Shown: positions 12,441-23,925 of the stretch, in pieces
How the letters are laid out: each line of letters opens with the position of its first letter
Numbering within the stretch: position 1 is the stretch's first letter
Assembly: GCF_024586455.1 (NCBI RefSeq)
Contig: NC_065923.1
Location: 4,219,501 to 4,283,500 of the forward strand
Length of the DNA: 64,000 bases
Reading direction: 5' to 3'
Source of the DNA: Bactrocera neohumeralis
Taxonomy: Eukaryota; Arthropoda; Insecta; Diptera; Tephritidae
The notes under the pieces: model-generated
What the model was told of the DNA's origin: nothing
The model's database searches: none
What the model saw: the letters and a program-made list of their open reading frames with translations, nothing else
Position numbers and translations under genes: made by a program

Positions 12441-13150
12441 ATGTGCATACCTTCATTGGTGCTCGCACATGTGGCTGCCAATCTTTAACGCTTTCATAGG
12501 CTCGTTAATACATGGCTTTTAACTTGGTTGCAATGGCTGTTGTTGTTGTTGCTTACGCCACGTTTGCATTCATTGTGATTACGCAAATCTCGCAGCTGGT
12601 CGTTGACCGTCCGTAAGCTCATATGTCCATACGTTCGTGCGCACTGGGCTGCCGCTGATGGTCGTTATGTTCATGTGAATGTGCCACATTCCAGCTGCGA
12701 CTGCTGCTGTTGCTGCCACTGCCATTTCTTGGCTGTCACTCGGCTTGCCACACTCACTTGACTATCTGTTGATTTGTCCATTCGTCTGTCTGTTTGTCTG
12801 TCTGCTTGTCTGTCCATCTGTCTGTTGGCCCGCGTGACTCCGCTGCATGCAGATATTCGCTGGCTATGAAGCATTTCTCTTTTGGTCGGTTGCCTAAAAT
12901 AATTTAATAAATTGATTAATCGATTTTCGGCCTAAGCCGCGTTGTGTTACATAAACGCGCAAACATGCGCCTAACTGTTTGTCGGTGTGTGTGTGCTGCT
13001 GTTAATATTTTTCTTGCTAATCGAGCGACGTGTTAAACTTTTCAGCTGTTTGGCGATATTTGCTACCTCACATGCTTCACATATCTACATTTCTATGTGT
13101 GTATGTATAAATGTATGTATGTATGTGTGAGTTTGTGTAGTAATGCATTT
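12441..13150. other. GC-balanced island with (GTCT)n microsatellite
   Basis: Transposon-free island. A degenerate GTCT/TGTC repeat occupies about 12778-12827. On the minus strand a good donor-like CCAATGAAG|GTATGC sits near 12449 after an 18-codon open stretch (ending HVRAPMK), but no polypyrimidine acceptor precedes it. A GTAT-rich patch lies at 13095-13135. Confidence 0.4.
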
Positions 13151-13374
13151 GTTGTTTAATTGCGTAAAGATTTAAATTAATACTAAAATAGAAAAAATGT
13201 GCAGCAAATTAAACGATTAAGCCTTTTCAAATGCAGTGGAAACTAGCCAAAGAGATTTGGAAAAAAACCTTCGCATGCAAGAAGGTAATATGGAAATAAA
13301 TCTTTGCTGAAGTTAATCATAAATCACAACTTTGTGTTTAACTAGGAAAAAAGCTTAGTTATAGTATAACCGAA

Positions 13375-14310
13375 GATTTTATACTCTTCCAACATGCAAG
13401 GAGTAAAGTCAGGGAGGTACCTTCAGGTACATATGGCCTGTTAGTTATACAGGGTTAAGGTCATATTTTCATTCAATTTTTCATAAAAGGCCAACTATAA
13501 GCACTGGGTCCACATATTCAGTACCTAGGTGCTTCAACAGTTTTGCTTTGATCTGGCCAATGTTTCCCGATATATTAATTTATTCTTGTTGTGTAGACTG
13601 GAAAGTGAAAGAAAACTATGGAATTTAAAATTGTGTTACATGGGAAGTAATCGTGATTTTAGCCCGATTTCACTCGGTTTTACACTGTAACATAGGAGGG
13701 CGAAGTGAATGTTATACGCCAAATTTGGCTGGAATCGGTCGAGCTCGGGGTGGTATATGATATTATCTAAAAGTTAGCCGGGAAACGCCCATTGTCCAAT
13801 TTTGACCACGGTTCCTTTAAAGCCCTCTCATACCCTTTTGGTGGTAAAATTAAATGTCTCTGAGGTATTTATTTACTGATTTATTGCGCTTTTAGTAATT
13901 TTTAGCGGTATCGTTAGATGGATAGTGGACGGTGTTATCATCCGATTTAATTTTAAACTTGTTTGCTCACAGGTGCCTCTTGCATCATCATCAGATATCA
14001 TGTGCCAAATTAGAGCTCTATATCTTAATATTGTGCTTTGTTAAGGGTCTTTATACGTTTTTGGTTAATGGCTTTTTGTAGGCGTGGCATTGTTTTTTAC
14101 GCCCATCTACGAACTTATCTATATTTTTTGCCAAAAAATGCTTATACCAAGTTTTATCAAGATATGACAATTTTACTCAAGTTACAGTTTGCATGGACGA
14201 ATGGATGGACAGACAGACGATTGTTTCGATTACGATTAGTTTTATGTGGTATATACCGTTAGGTGCACAAAACTCTCTTATACTCTGTAGCATCATGTTG
14301 CGTTTCTGTC
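13375..14310 (+). repeat. Dispersed repeat family B, INE-1/Helentron-like (copy 1)
   Basis: The copy opens with TTATACTCTTCCAACATGC and closes with ATACTCTGTAGCATCATGTTGCG, so its ends carry related inverted phrases. The body has the mark of this family: blocks that read like 'TGGCTGGAATCGGTCGAG' and 'TTTTTGTAGGCGTGGCATTG', then 'TTTTACTCAAGTTACAGTTTGCATGGACG' and a (GGACAGACAGACGA) stretch near 14208. The ACTCAAGTTACAG...GACAGACAGAC order resembles the end of INE-1-type non-autonomous Helentrons of Drosophila and very abundant tephritid repeats (from memory). A related segment is at 35340-35985. No protein is encoded. Confidence 0.6.
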
Positions 14311-16190
14311 GTTGCACCAGTAGCTTTTCTGAAAAAGCATTAAAATTATTTTCACTCCAGATACGATGAAAGGAGTTGTGCAAAATCAGGCCGTCATTTA
14401 CATTCTGGGAACGAAACTAAAATAAAGAGGATTTAATTCGAGAAATGCCATGACTTATATTATATAAAAGTTAAAGATTTTATACAATGTATAAACCATA
14501 ATTGGGACTCAAGATATCTTAAAACAATTACAATAACATAAAGCCCGCCTTAACAGAGAGAGATGAAAAAGTATCTCAAGATATCGTTTCCCAGTTGAGA
14601 TTTACGAAATCAGTATGAATTTTTGCTTATCAAGAATACTTTTAGACAACAACCCAAAAGCAAAATTAAGTTTTGAAAGACGTTGTTCCCCCAACTCTCC
14701 CTAAACGTATACTTTGTATAAGAGCCTGTACTTCTGAATACGTTAAGCTTTTTCGTTGACAATCTCTCAAGCCAGCACGTTTTAAGCCACTAGCTTGAAT
14801 AAGTTTCTTTCAAAGAAGTTTCATAAAAAGATAGGTTGATGTCATTTTATAGCTTTCCAGTTAATATGATTTCCTCAAAATTATAGGTAGGATCAAGAGT
14901 GTTTTTATTTTGGATTAGAATGAAATTACAAAGAATTGAATTTGATGAAAAAAGCACGTGTGATAATAAATAACTTTTTCGTAATCCCGATTCCACTTAA
15001 ATCAGTTGATTTTGGAATAACTGTGCTAAGTTTTACTTGCTGATTCTAAACTAGTATGAGACTAGATAATTTCTGACAGTAATTTGACAGTTGACGTCTT
15101 ATAGCTGTGAACAGTTAGATATATAGAAAATAACAATCGGGCGACTAATTGGAATTTTGGTTTACATTAGTTAAAAGCTGTTTATACATACTTATTTTCA
15201 TTGCGTGATCTGTGTCTTATATTTTATCGCAAATGCCATTTCTTCATAATTTTTTCGCAACATTTCTTTTCACAGTTTTTTCGAAATTTTATACTTCAAT
15301 TCACCACACTTCTCTGTACCCCTCCGTATTATTTTACCTCCCATACTCTTTGATCCATATAACCTTTGGATGTATAATATCTAGTAAGTACATCATGTTT
15401 TGTTGTTTCTTCTTTCTACTTTTATTCGAAAGTCGTGCGAATTTTTTTCGGCAAATATTTTAATGTCACTATCTTCAATTTCGAGTATGTTCTGTTAACT
15501 TTCGGCGTTTTACTTGATTATACATTCCTACGTTCACACCAACAAAACGACATGTACAAGTATATATTTATAAACGTGTGAATGAATATTTCGGTTTTTT
15601 TGCTGAGCTTTCATTCAGTTCTTCATTCATTTTAGTTTTTGTTTTTGAAGTCATTTACAAATATTAACAAAAGTTCTTGCTGTATTTGCCATTATTACAA
15701 TAGCTGAGCTTTTTTTTCGCGATTTTTTACATTTTTTGTTTTCTGGTTTTGTGTATCGTTGATGACTGGCTGTGAGAACGTCTCTGTCCCAATTTCCAGC
15801 GCTTCTTTTCGACTCTTTTCTTTTGTTGACACGCTGAGAATTGATAAGCTTAGAATTTTTTGGTATTGCAGATTTGATTTTTACTATATATTTATTATTT
15901 ATATATTTTGTTTCCATATGTGTTCTCTTATTCGAAGATAGATACTAGGTAGGGAGAGCTTTGTTTAATATATTTCATAATATTATGAGTTCGGAAATCT
16001 ATCGAAAGCCTGGTTTGTACTTAATACGGTTAGTAGTCTCTTGGTTTAAGAGAGCATTTGTTTCAGGTTTACAACTACAGATCCTTCAAAACTTACCAAA
16101 TTTTTTTTTAAATAGTAGTATTGGAGTTCACGAAGTTCTCAGAGATAGTTTACAGTTCTAAAACTAATGCAAAAGTGATGTCGAGTTTTA
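14311..16190. other. AT-rich noncoding sequence, nothing recognised
   Basis: Several 60-90-codon frames occur by chance in T-rich sequence (for example 15212-15463 plus, phenylalanine-rich). I saw no transposase motifs, RNA genes or strong splice pairs. Confidence 0.45.
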
Positions 16191-16660
16191 AAGACGATTT
16201 TTTGAGATCTTTAATTACCAGATAATACTCCTAGGAAAAAGTGATATATAATGAGAAGGAGAGAAAGGGAGAACTAAACAAACGTCAAGTGAGATGAAAC
16301 GAAGATGCAGACTGCTTCGAAAAAGGCTTCGTAAATGAAGTAATCTTGGCTTCATCCATGTCTAATTGCAAATGGAACTCGTAGTGAGCATCTAGTACAG
16401 ATACTAGTTCTTTTCCTCAAAAGAGGAATTCTTCGGGAGGGTGGGAGTAATAGAGATGAACCAAAATTTACACGAAGAAATTAATAAAAAATTAATATTA
16501 GAGCACAAAGGTATCAGAAATAGATGAAAGCTCTAAAGCTTATACTATAAGGACATCGAAGTTATTTACCAAACCCTTTTTTATTTACCAGATAATGTCA
16601 TCGGCGAAAGTGCTTTATCACGAGAAAAAGAAAGGATTCTACAAATTTTAGGAAATTTAA
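16191..16660. repeat. Diverged direct duplication, offset about 370 bp
   Basis: TTAATTACCAGATAAT...GGAAAAAGTGATATATAATGAGAAGGAGAGAAAGG at 16211 corresponds to TTATTTACCAGATAAT...GCGAAAGTGCTTTATCACGAGAAAAAGAAAGG at 16581. The copies are old. No protein-coding content recognised. Confidence 0.4.
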
Positions 16661-17615
16661 ATTTACATTATATTTTTCAATATGTTACATAATGGAACCT
16701 TTACAAAACCATCATCTTTCCAATAAAATCGTAGTGACAACATATTCTTCACCACTTTCCCAGCTATCTGTTTCCTACATTCCTCCCAACACCTTATTAC
16801 ATATCGCAAAGGGTGGTAATACTCGTAAAGTGGAATTTGCGAAAGGGCGCGCAAAACAAAAGACGCTGCGGAATTTGGCAACTTGCGTGAATGTAAAGGA
16901 AAATCTCTATCAATCTAAGATGGTTGGACGTGCTCTGGTTATTTGATAAAGTTTGGTGTGTTCCTCGCCGATAAGATCTCTGTGGCGCAGAATAAAGAAT
17001 AGAAATACAAATAAACATACATATGTGAGTAAATGCATCTTTGAACTTTACGCTTCTCTCATGAGCTTTTACTATACACGAGTGCTGAAGGTGCAGGAGT
17101 GTATGAAGGAGCATAAATAGACTCAAATACATTTATGTGTGAGTGCGCGTATTACTTGAAGTGCCTGCATAAAAGGGATATGAAACTAATTTTATGTGCT
17201 TATGCTCGTGTTCATTTCATGTGCGCCGCTCATAAAGCAAGTAACGAGCATGCTGATGGCATTGGCAGGGGATACCACGAATTCACCGCGCTTTGTGTAG
17301 GTGGCAATAATGTGACACATTGATGATTCGGTATGGCGAACACGTAGCGAAAATATGTTAGCGCTTTGATACACACATGCATAAAGCACATACATATGTG
17401 TGTGTGTGTGTGCATGCAATTTAGATTCTGTTGTTTGAGAGAAAATCGATTTCAGCGCAGACTACAGAGGTTAAGGGTCTAAAATCACTGCCAAAAGTGG
17501 AAGAATCCTTCGAAGCTGAGTGCCAATAGTAATTACATTCTCACAACAAAGTCTAGTTAGGATGCAATGGATGTACGCCAAGGTGTGACAGAGGTTTCAA
17601 AGATGTATTTGGCAT
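16661..17615. other. Noncoding sequence with a GT microsatellite
   Basis: A GT repeat occupies about 17394-17412. A 72-codon minus frame at 16663-16881 has ordinary composition but no recognised motif. No RNA gene seen. Confidence 0.4.
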
Positions 17616-17621
17616 CACATA

Positions 17622-17741
17622 AAGGGTGTCCCAAAATTAAGGCAAGATTGGGTAGTTCGAAAATTTCATACAAATTATGGCCAGAAGATTAATTAAAATG
17701 GCAGCAAATTCAAATCTTGCGTTAATTTTACGACACCCTGT
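17622..17741. mobile_element. MITE with ~24 bp terminal inverted repeats (mariner-like ends)
   Basis: The left end AAGGGTGTCCCAAAATTAAGGCAAGA (first 20 shown: AAGGGTGTCCCAAAATTAAG) is matched by the inverted right end TCTTGCGTTAATTTTACGACACCCTG at about 17715-17740. Some 21 of 24 positions agree when the right end is reverse-complemented. The insert between is about 70 bp and noncoding. The CAGGGTGTC(C/G)-type end with flanking TA is common for small IS630-Tc1-mariner MITEs. TA dinucleotides flank the right end; the left flank (ACATAA) is compatible with a TA duplication. Confidence 0.65.
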
Positions 17742-17749
17742 ATATTAAA

Positions 17750-18780
17750 GATGCTGATATAATTGAAAATAGCAAGTCAAAAGTTTGAAAATACAATTAT
17801 AGTATTTTAAGAAGTTTACAAATAGTTTTGCTTAACGCTGCCGAGATTTGACATGTTTTGAATGTCCGGATCGAAACTGTAGATATCGTACGATTTGTTT
17901 TGTTTTCAAAATAATAATGCTTCTGATTGCGAACTTTCTGAAAGATATTTAATGTTCATTTGACACCTGTCATTTTACATCCGCTTGACAGCCAAATTGA
18001 CTAAACGACTCAAAACAAATGACGAAACGAAGCTTATTGACTAGAGCCGGTGTGCTAACGCCATAACTCACTTGGCTCCGTTTGATTCTCAACATTATCT
18101 TTTACCACTAGCACAGTATTTAAAAAAAAACAAGGAAAGACAAACAAGCTTACCTGGCACCGCCTGACTCACGGCAGCTCGCATGAAACTATTGGGATCA
18201 TTTAGAGCTGGCTAACATTGGCTCGCCTTAAATGAGCCATAGTGAACAGTGGAAATATAAATTGAAGTCGATGTTTTTGTCATGTGGCTTCCGATTTAAA
18301 TTTTTTGTCACCCCTGGACCATAGCGATCTCTGATCAGAAATCATGTAATGCGATCTTAATTATAGGAGATCGAGAGGTTTCATCTACATACGTCGGAAA
18401 TTTAGCTGACGCCGTGTCCGTGTCCAACAAAGGGATGCCGTAGAGGACCGAGCTATTTCCTTAAAATAATTTGGTCTTGGATTTAAGGGGTTATATGGGT
18501 TTCATGACTTATAAAAACAGTCAATGGACTTAACTAAACCATCTATTTTCTGCTTTTGATGACCTTCTAAGGAGTTCTTTTGATCAACGCGGAAGCACAT
18601 TTTTTCGAAGGACTGCGGAAATAATGGCCAAATTTTGAATACTCGACGGAATTCCCTAGATGATTATTTAACAAATACAAATTTTGAAACCGTTATTAGC
18701 ATATCCTCAGCAATATTATATACATGTATGATACTGGTCGACCCCAAAAATAAATCGATATCACTTTGTACGAGCTGAAT
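17750..18780. other. AT-rich noncoding sequence around candidate micro-exon
   Basis: Apart from the candidate minus micro-exon at 18072-18107, nothing is recognised. The minus donor-like CCAG|GTAAGC at 18154 lies only 46 bases upstream of that micro-exon's acceptor. That is too short for a normal fly intron, and no open frame leads into it. Confidence 0.4.
18072..18107 (-). CDS. Candidate 36-nt micro-exon, unknown gene
   Basis: On the minus strand a pyrimidine-rich stretch (TTGTTTGTCTTTCCTTG plus a run of nine T) ends in ATACTGTGCTAG, then 36 bases, then a strong donor CCAA|GTGAGT. Read with two leading bases and one trailing base (phase 1 in, phase 1 out), the exon encodes VKDNVENQTEP. The candidate micro-exon at 21113-21151, 3 kb upstream on the same strand, also leaves in phase 1, so the two could join directly (codon G|TG). 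Only 11 codons are involved, so openness is weak evidence. The call rests on the splice signals and phase match. Gene identity unknown. Confidence 0.35.
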
Positions 18781-20560
18781 TGAGTTGTCCAAACCCATTT
18801 CCTTTTTTCCGGTTTGCAACAGCATCATCAACACGCAAGTAGCAACAACAAGAATGTTGCAATTTAATGCAGACAGCCAGTCAAATTCGCAGACAGAGCC
18901 AGAAACGTGGGAAGCTCAGGCAATTGATGAACGGCAGCGCGGCAACAATTGGTGAGCAAACAATGTCTGCGACTTTGCTACGCCGAGCGTTTATTGACAA
19001 AGTTACACCGCCAGTGACAGCAACAAAAGCAATAGCAGCAACAACAACAACAACAATGCAAGAAATATGTAAAAAACAACAAGAATGGAAGCAAAATTAA
19101 TTTAAAAAAGCAAAAACAACAACAATAATGGAAACAAAACTAATAAAAATAAGACAACAACAACGGTAAGAGCTAAATAACAAAGCTAGCATACTGGACA
19201 ACAACAAACACAAAAGATAACAAAAAGCGTTCGTAAAAACGCAAAAAATAGCAACAAAATTTGAATTAAGCGAGCAAATACGACGGAGTGTGGGTGTCAC
19301 TTTATTGGTCACCGCCGCGACGAAATGCAACGAACGCTGAGGCGACGCCGAAATGCAGCATGAATGAATGGTTTTGGGTTGAGCAGTGGGAGAGCGGTAA
19401 GGCTGGTGAAGGAGTGAAGCAGCGAGAAATAAAAAACTCTTATCCGGTGGAAATATTTTTGTAGAAAACGCAAGACTTCTCTCGGCAAGACAGTTCAATA
19501 ATCACTTTATTCGTACGTCACAACAAAAATGTAAAAACGAGAAAATATGAAAATGTGTTTTTTTTTGCTTTTTAAATTTCGCAAATTTCATTAGCGCACT
19601 CAGTTTTATGATGTTTTCCTTTATGATGCAGCGCTTGTTGTTGATGCTTTTCAGCGTGGTTGAGCTTCTAATAAATTTTCTCGTGTCTGCTTTGTGGCCA
19701 AAATTTGTGGAATAATGCTTAAACATATTTGTCTATAGAAATGTTGTTTTACCGTACATTGTCTGGTATGATACAAAGTAATACACACACACACGCACAC
19801 ATTAACATATATATATACATATATGAAGGTGCACATAAAAACATATTTACACCGTTAAAGAGACAACAATGGCGACATCAAATGTCGACGACCAAAGCCA
19901 ACTCATTGCGCAGACTGACTGCTGCTGCACAATTAGCTCTCACACACACACATACACATCTTCAAGCTCTTAGATACTTGAAGACATTTTTGTTTGCAAA
20001 TATTCAAATAAGCTGAAACATAAGCCACCTTAAATCAGCGCCGCTCAGCCGTCCACCGAGGAACGTGACGCGGCGCCGCTGCTCCGAAATGACATACCGC
20101 CGAGCAAGTAAGCGAGTGAGTCGCAAAAATTTGCTTATTGCTGCTCTGATTGTCGCAGCGTTACTATGCTTGCTTTTGTGTGTCTAAGTGTGAGTTTGCA
20201 TGTGTTCGTGTGTTCTTTTGGCCAAGTTTGTTGCACTCTGTTGGCTGCGCAGCGCAGCGCTGAGGTTGTAAAAGAATTTTGTCAACAATGATTTTTGGTC
20301 AATTTGCAATTTGGCTGTGGGAGCAATGATTTCTTGTGGCTTGGCGTTTGCTTTGTTTGCACACAAATTGCGCACAGAACCAAAAGATTTCTAACTGCAG
20401 GCCGATAGCGGCAAATGAGATGACTAATCAGCGTTAAGCAAGCGTTCTGCAATTGTTGCACCCTTTTTGCGAAATTTATGTGTTGAATATTTTTTCTTTA
20501 ATTTGCAAGAAAAATAAAGACACATATAAACAATAAGCTCAGTTTTGACTGATCAGCTCT
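18781..20560. other. GC-balanced island, CAA/CA-rich
   Basis: AACAACAAC-rich DNA (about 19030-19170), AC microsatellites (about 19782-19800 and 19941-19957) and GC-rich patches (20040-20110). It contains the candidate exon at 18823-18951. The long minus frame at 19097-19498 is serine/leucine/cysteine-rich and is explained by triplet runs on the other strand. Confidence 0.4.
18823..18951 (+). CDS. Candidate internal exon (129 nt), unknown gene
   Basis: The acceptor is strong: CATTTCCTTTTTTCCGGTTTGCAACAG ends at 18822 (core CCTTTTTTCCGGTTTGCAAC). A 129-base segment follows that is open in the frame leaving one leading base (42 codons, including DSQSNSQTEPETWEAQAIDE). The donor is TTG|GTGAGC at 18952. 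Reading on past the donor gives an immediate TGA, as expected for an exon edge. Glutamine, asparagine and threonine are frequent, which also happens in noncoding CAG/AAC-rich island DNA. A second frame across the same bases is open too, so this is a candidate only. Confidence 0.3.
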
Positions 20561-21110
20561 GACTTGACTGATTTGTGGCAAAAATTAGATCATAAAGGAA
20601 TAGAATACAGAAGTGCGTTAGACTACATTGAATCTTACTACATATTAGCTAATTATTGATAGAAGTTTCTTAAGTGCTCTAAGTCAAAGATCATAATATT
20701 TCTGCTAGATAATTCTCCTAAGCGTGTACATTCATAATTCAGAGCACTCGGATTGTTCTCATAAGTAAATTCAACACCTTAAAGTTCCTCAAAAGAGGCG
20801 CTCCTTCTTGCTGACAACATTTATTCAAGATTAGAGGAAGCCCTTGGCTGGTTAGGTTAGGTATTCTAAGATCCCTCCAATCAATCTCATATTTGAATCG
20901 TCTTTGCGAAGTCCATTCTGAAATTTATTACTGTTCGTCAAAATAAGCAGAATAAGATTTCAAATTTGTTTGGTTAGTAGTTTCACACAAAGACTCGTTC
21001 AGCGGTTGTTTTATTTTTTCTGATTTGTATATGTTTTGGATCACGGGGTATGTTCCATGGTGATTAATAGAAGCGAACCATTGGAACTTGGCTTCTATAT
21101 ATCATCACTC
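20561..21110. other. AT-rich noncoding sequence, nothing recognised
   Basis: A GGTTAGGTTAGG run at about 20851 resembles the tails of the Jockey-like copies but no element body is readable. No gene seen apart from the adjoining micro-exon. Confidence 0.4.
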
Positions 21111-21112
21111 AC

Positions 21113-21151
21113 CTGAGCCTTTCTTGTTGGAGTCATAGAACGTGTAGTTAT
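21113..21151 (-). CDS. Candidate 39-nt micro-exon, unknown gene
   Basis: On the minus strand the acceptor CGAAACATTTTTTTGCAG is nearly ideal and the donor GGCTCAG|GTGAGT matches the consensus over eight positions. The 39 bases between are open with two leading bases and one trailing base, giving NYTFYDSNKKGS, a normal-looking hydrophilic segment. The length is a multiple of three and the phase is 1-1, so the exon could be skipped without a frameshift. It is compatible with the candidate at 18072-18107 downstream. The parent gene is not recognised. Chance pairing of two good sites 39 bases apart remains possible in 64 kb. Confidence 0.45.
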
Positions 21152-21229
21152 CTGCAAAAAAATGTTTCGAGAGCTTAAGATCTCTTGACGTTAATATATT
21201 CTTGCATTTAGATATGTTTTAGCTAGTAG

Positions 21230-21840
21230 TTGCCACCCGAGTCAGAAGTTCTTCTTCTTTGGCACTACAATCGTGGGTCGGTCTGAGACAGGAACACAAA
21301 ACTCTGCCACTTGCCTCAACTCTTTGCAAAGTCACAACATCTGCAAATCCAAAATGCAAGCAAGTCACCAAGTACTTAGTTCTTTCATTGGATGCGTTGG
21401 CGTCCTTGTTTTCTTGTCCACGCATGGCTCTCGAATCGCTTCGTATCGGAGCTTTTCGTGTAATATACATACGACATGGCTTAACCAATACGTTCGTTGA
21501 ATTTGTATGCGTTTTTTTTATATCCGTGTCGCTCTGGAGCTCATTCTGTTTTTGGTTCCATCACCTTGGGTACTCATCATTCACGCAGTCAGTCCCAAAG
21601 ACCTTGCGTAGAACGGTTCTCTTATGTGCCCCAAGTGCTTCTTATCTCGTACATGTTTCTGTGCTTTATTATATGGCTGGAATGATAAGAGACTTATTGC
21701 GACTTAATATTTTTTCGAATTCAAGGCTGATATTGTTGTCGATGTTATTTATACTGATTCCGAGATGGACATGGACTTCATCGAACCTTTGTTTATTGTG
21801 GTGGACTTTACGTTTTAGTTCTCATTCAAACTGATCGATT
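21230..21840 (-). mobile_element. Non-LTR retrotransposon fragment, C-terminal part of reverse transcriptase
   Basis: Reading the minus strand from 21830 downwards gives a decayed version of the RT region after the catalytic palm. It reads FDEVHVHLGISINNIDNNIS (compare F.YLGS.I..DN..SLEI in this group), then a degraded stretch with stops, then the RTVLRKVFGTD block (compare FERKVLRKIFGP) and an NELQSDTDI segment. The frame then continues, shifted, as a longer open piece ending near 21219. Several stops and frame changes make it a dead copy. It is the same broad family as 11076-11336 and lies on the same strand, roughly 10 kb apart. Confidence 0.65.
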
Positions 21841-22380
21841 AATATGAAAATAAAGATAATTTTGTACTCTTTGATGCTACAAGAAATGTCCATTTGATTG
21901 GCTTTAGAACAGCTATGTATATAGTATGTCGAAGCTAAAAGACTCTTCCAAAACGAGTCGTGGACGCTTACGGTTTACGAAATTTTCGATTAAATATACA
22001 TATGAACTAAAAAAAATGACAAAAACAACTAAAGTTTTATTTTTTCGAAGTCAAAATGTTTGAGAGGTTGGAGAAGGAATAGGTATCCTCATATTTTTCG
22101 GAAATTAATAAAAATTATGCCACTGGGATTTTCTTCAAAACTATAAAAATTCGTAATAATATTTATTTCAACATTGTCAGAAAAAACCCTTGAGAAAAAA
22201 ATTTTGTCAAAAAATTTAAAAAATGTATTCCTAAACGTTCGATTCATTTGATAGTAAAGTACTGTACCTTCGTAAATTGCACTTGAGTATCAACAAACAC
22301 AAATTATTCAAAATATTTCAGCCAAATCGTGTCTCGCGACAAAATTAAACAAATGCATAAATACTTATGCTAAATTTAGT
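21841..22380. other. AT-rich noncoding sequence, nothing recognised
   Basis: No gene, RNA or repeat recognised. Confidence 0.5.
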
Positions 22381-23300
22381 AAATTTACTATTTGTTGTAG
22401 CTGTAAGCAATCGCGTGGCATTGTGTTAATTGAATTCATTGCTGCACATTATTATTGTTGTTGTTGTTGCTGCTGTTTTTATTGTACACTGTGGCGGTCG
22501 TCTTTATGCTTGACATAAATAAGTAAACATTTATTTGTTGCGCCTTTGTTTTATTATTGTCGTTTTTGTCATTGCAAACGCGAATTTATGTATATGAGCG
22601 CATGCAAGTCTGTATATGTGTGTGTGTGCTTGTGTGCGACAACATTTAAATTATGAGCTCATTGCAATAATGTTGCGCCGCATATCTATGTAATAATGAT
22701 TGACAACAGAAAAGTCTTCGTGTTCATTATTGCTGACAATTCCACAGACACACACACACACACTTGCATGCATGAACCGCACAGAGATATTGTGGCGATT
22801 ACTCGCTGCGATCACCGTTCATTACTCATCGCTCATTATGCGCGTTGTCCGCTGTCGAACCGCCTGCGCAGCCCAGCGGCAGCACACCCAGCTCGCTTAA
22901 TAGGAACAACCAATAAAACGCTCGTTAGTTTGTCTCGTTTATGCGCGTTTGTGTGTCGGCTGTTTGTCGTGTTTGTCAGCGCTGCATTGGCGTCGGGTGC
23001 ACAAGTGCAAATTGATGAATGAATTCATGAATTATTTGTCAGTTGTGCCCATTTAATTTTTCGCCGAATTACTTCGCATCACATCCACCTCATCTACATC
23101 GTTTAACACCACCGTTGTGGTTGTTCTTGTTGCTTTTTGTATACATTTCATTAATTTTGGCATTTAAAAAAGCATCAGCACCTACAAAATGTTGGCAGAA
23201 AAACACCGAAATATTCATAACCTCGCGCCTTTGTACGAAGATGCGGGCATACGAGTGCATACGAAGGTAGATGTAAATATGTCAACAAGTTATGCAGCTT
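22381..23300. other. GC-balanced island with (CA)n
   Basis: CA repeat at about 22745-22762. A 108-codon ATG frame (22696-23022, plus) runs through the CA repeat (Thr-His alternation) and ends in a leucine/valine-rich stretch. The repeat encoding and lack of any motif argue against a real protein, but it is the longest ATG frame in this island. Confidence 0.35.
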
Positions 23301-23925
23301 AATTAATGTTTGCCAGCACTGTACACCAACATTACAACACTAAAAACCAACGAAAATAAAAAGTTGGAATATTTTGGAATTAATTCGCCCATAACGCTCT
23401 GTTTAGTCAAGCTGTTTGTTAAACCTTTTAAGTAGTAGTAGAAAATTGTTAGAGACATCTGTGGATGAGGTTGCTGACCTATTCGATTGCACAGCCCAAC
23501 AAACCATGAAACTATTCTTGAAGGTCGAATGAGATGACTGTAGTTCTCTCAAAATTTTTAGCCCACATCAGCTACAACTGAGAGCAACTTGAGTTTCTTT
23601 TCTATAACTTGCAAAATAATAACAATATTGTAACAACCGCGTTGTCTTGGTCTTTGTCCAAATCGTATATGCCAAAGAATTACCAATCCAACTACAGTCA
23701 AACCGAAACTAATACCGAACTGATTAAAAACCTCTTCTATAGAATGAAAAACTTACCCTATTTTCAACGTCAACGAATGGTAACACAAAGATGACTTTAC
23801 ATATCGCAGTGGCCAAGGAAGTTTTTAAGTGAGGAGCGCAATAGCCACATTCCTTTGTCTTTTTTGACTATTATTGATTTATTAATATTAGGTCCTCCCA
23901 GCGGCTTCATCTCCACGCACAATCT
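23301..23925. other. Noncoding sequence, nothing recognised
   Basis: A 61-codon plus frame at 23609-23794 has ordinary composition but no motif or splice context. It directly precedes the retrotransposon remnant and may belong to it. Confidence 0.4.

Noticed and set aside
12449..12510. Minus-strand 18-codon open stretch before a good donor (AAG|GTATGC)
   Set aside because: No credible acceptor and an in-frame TAA just upstream.
18108..18154. Minus-strand exon ending at CCAG|GTAAGC upstream of the micro-exon at 18072
   Set aside because: It would leave a 46-nt intron, below the usual fly minimum, and no open frame leads into the donor.
21219..21834. Plus-strand 191-codon frame opposite the retrotransposon fragment
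   Set aside because: It is the antisense shadow of a reverse-transcriptase remnant whose minus-strand reading matches conserved RT blocks.
22696..23022. 108-codon ATG frame
   Set aside because: It reads through a CA microsatellite (alternating Thr-His) and has no motif.
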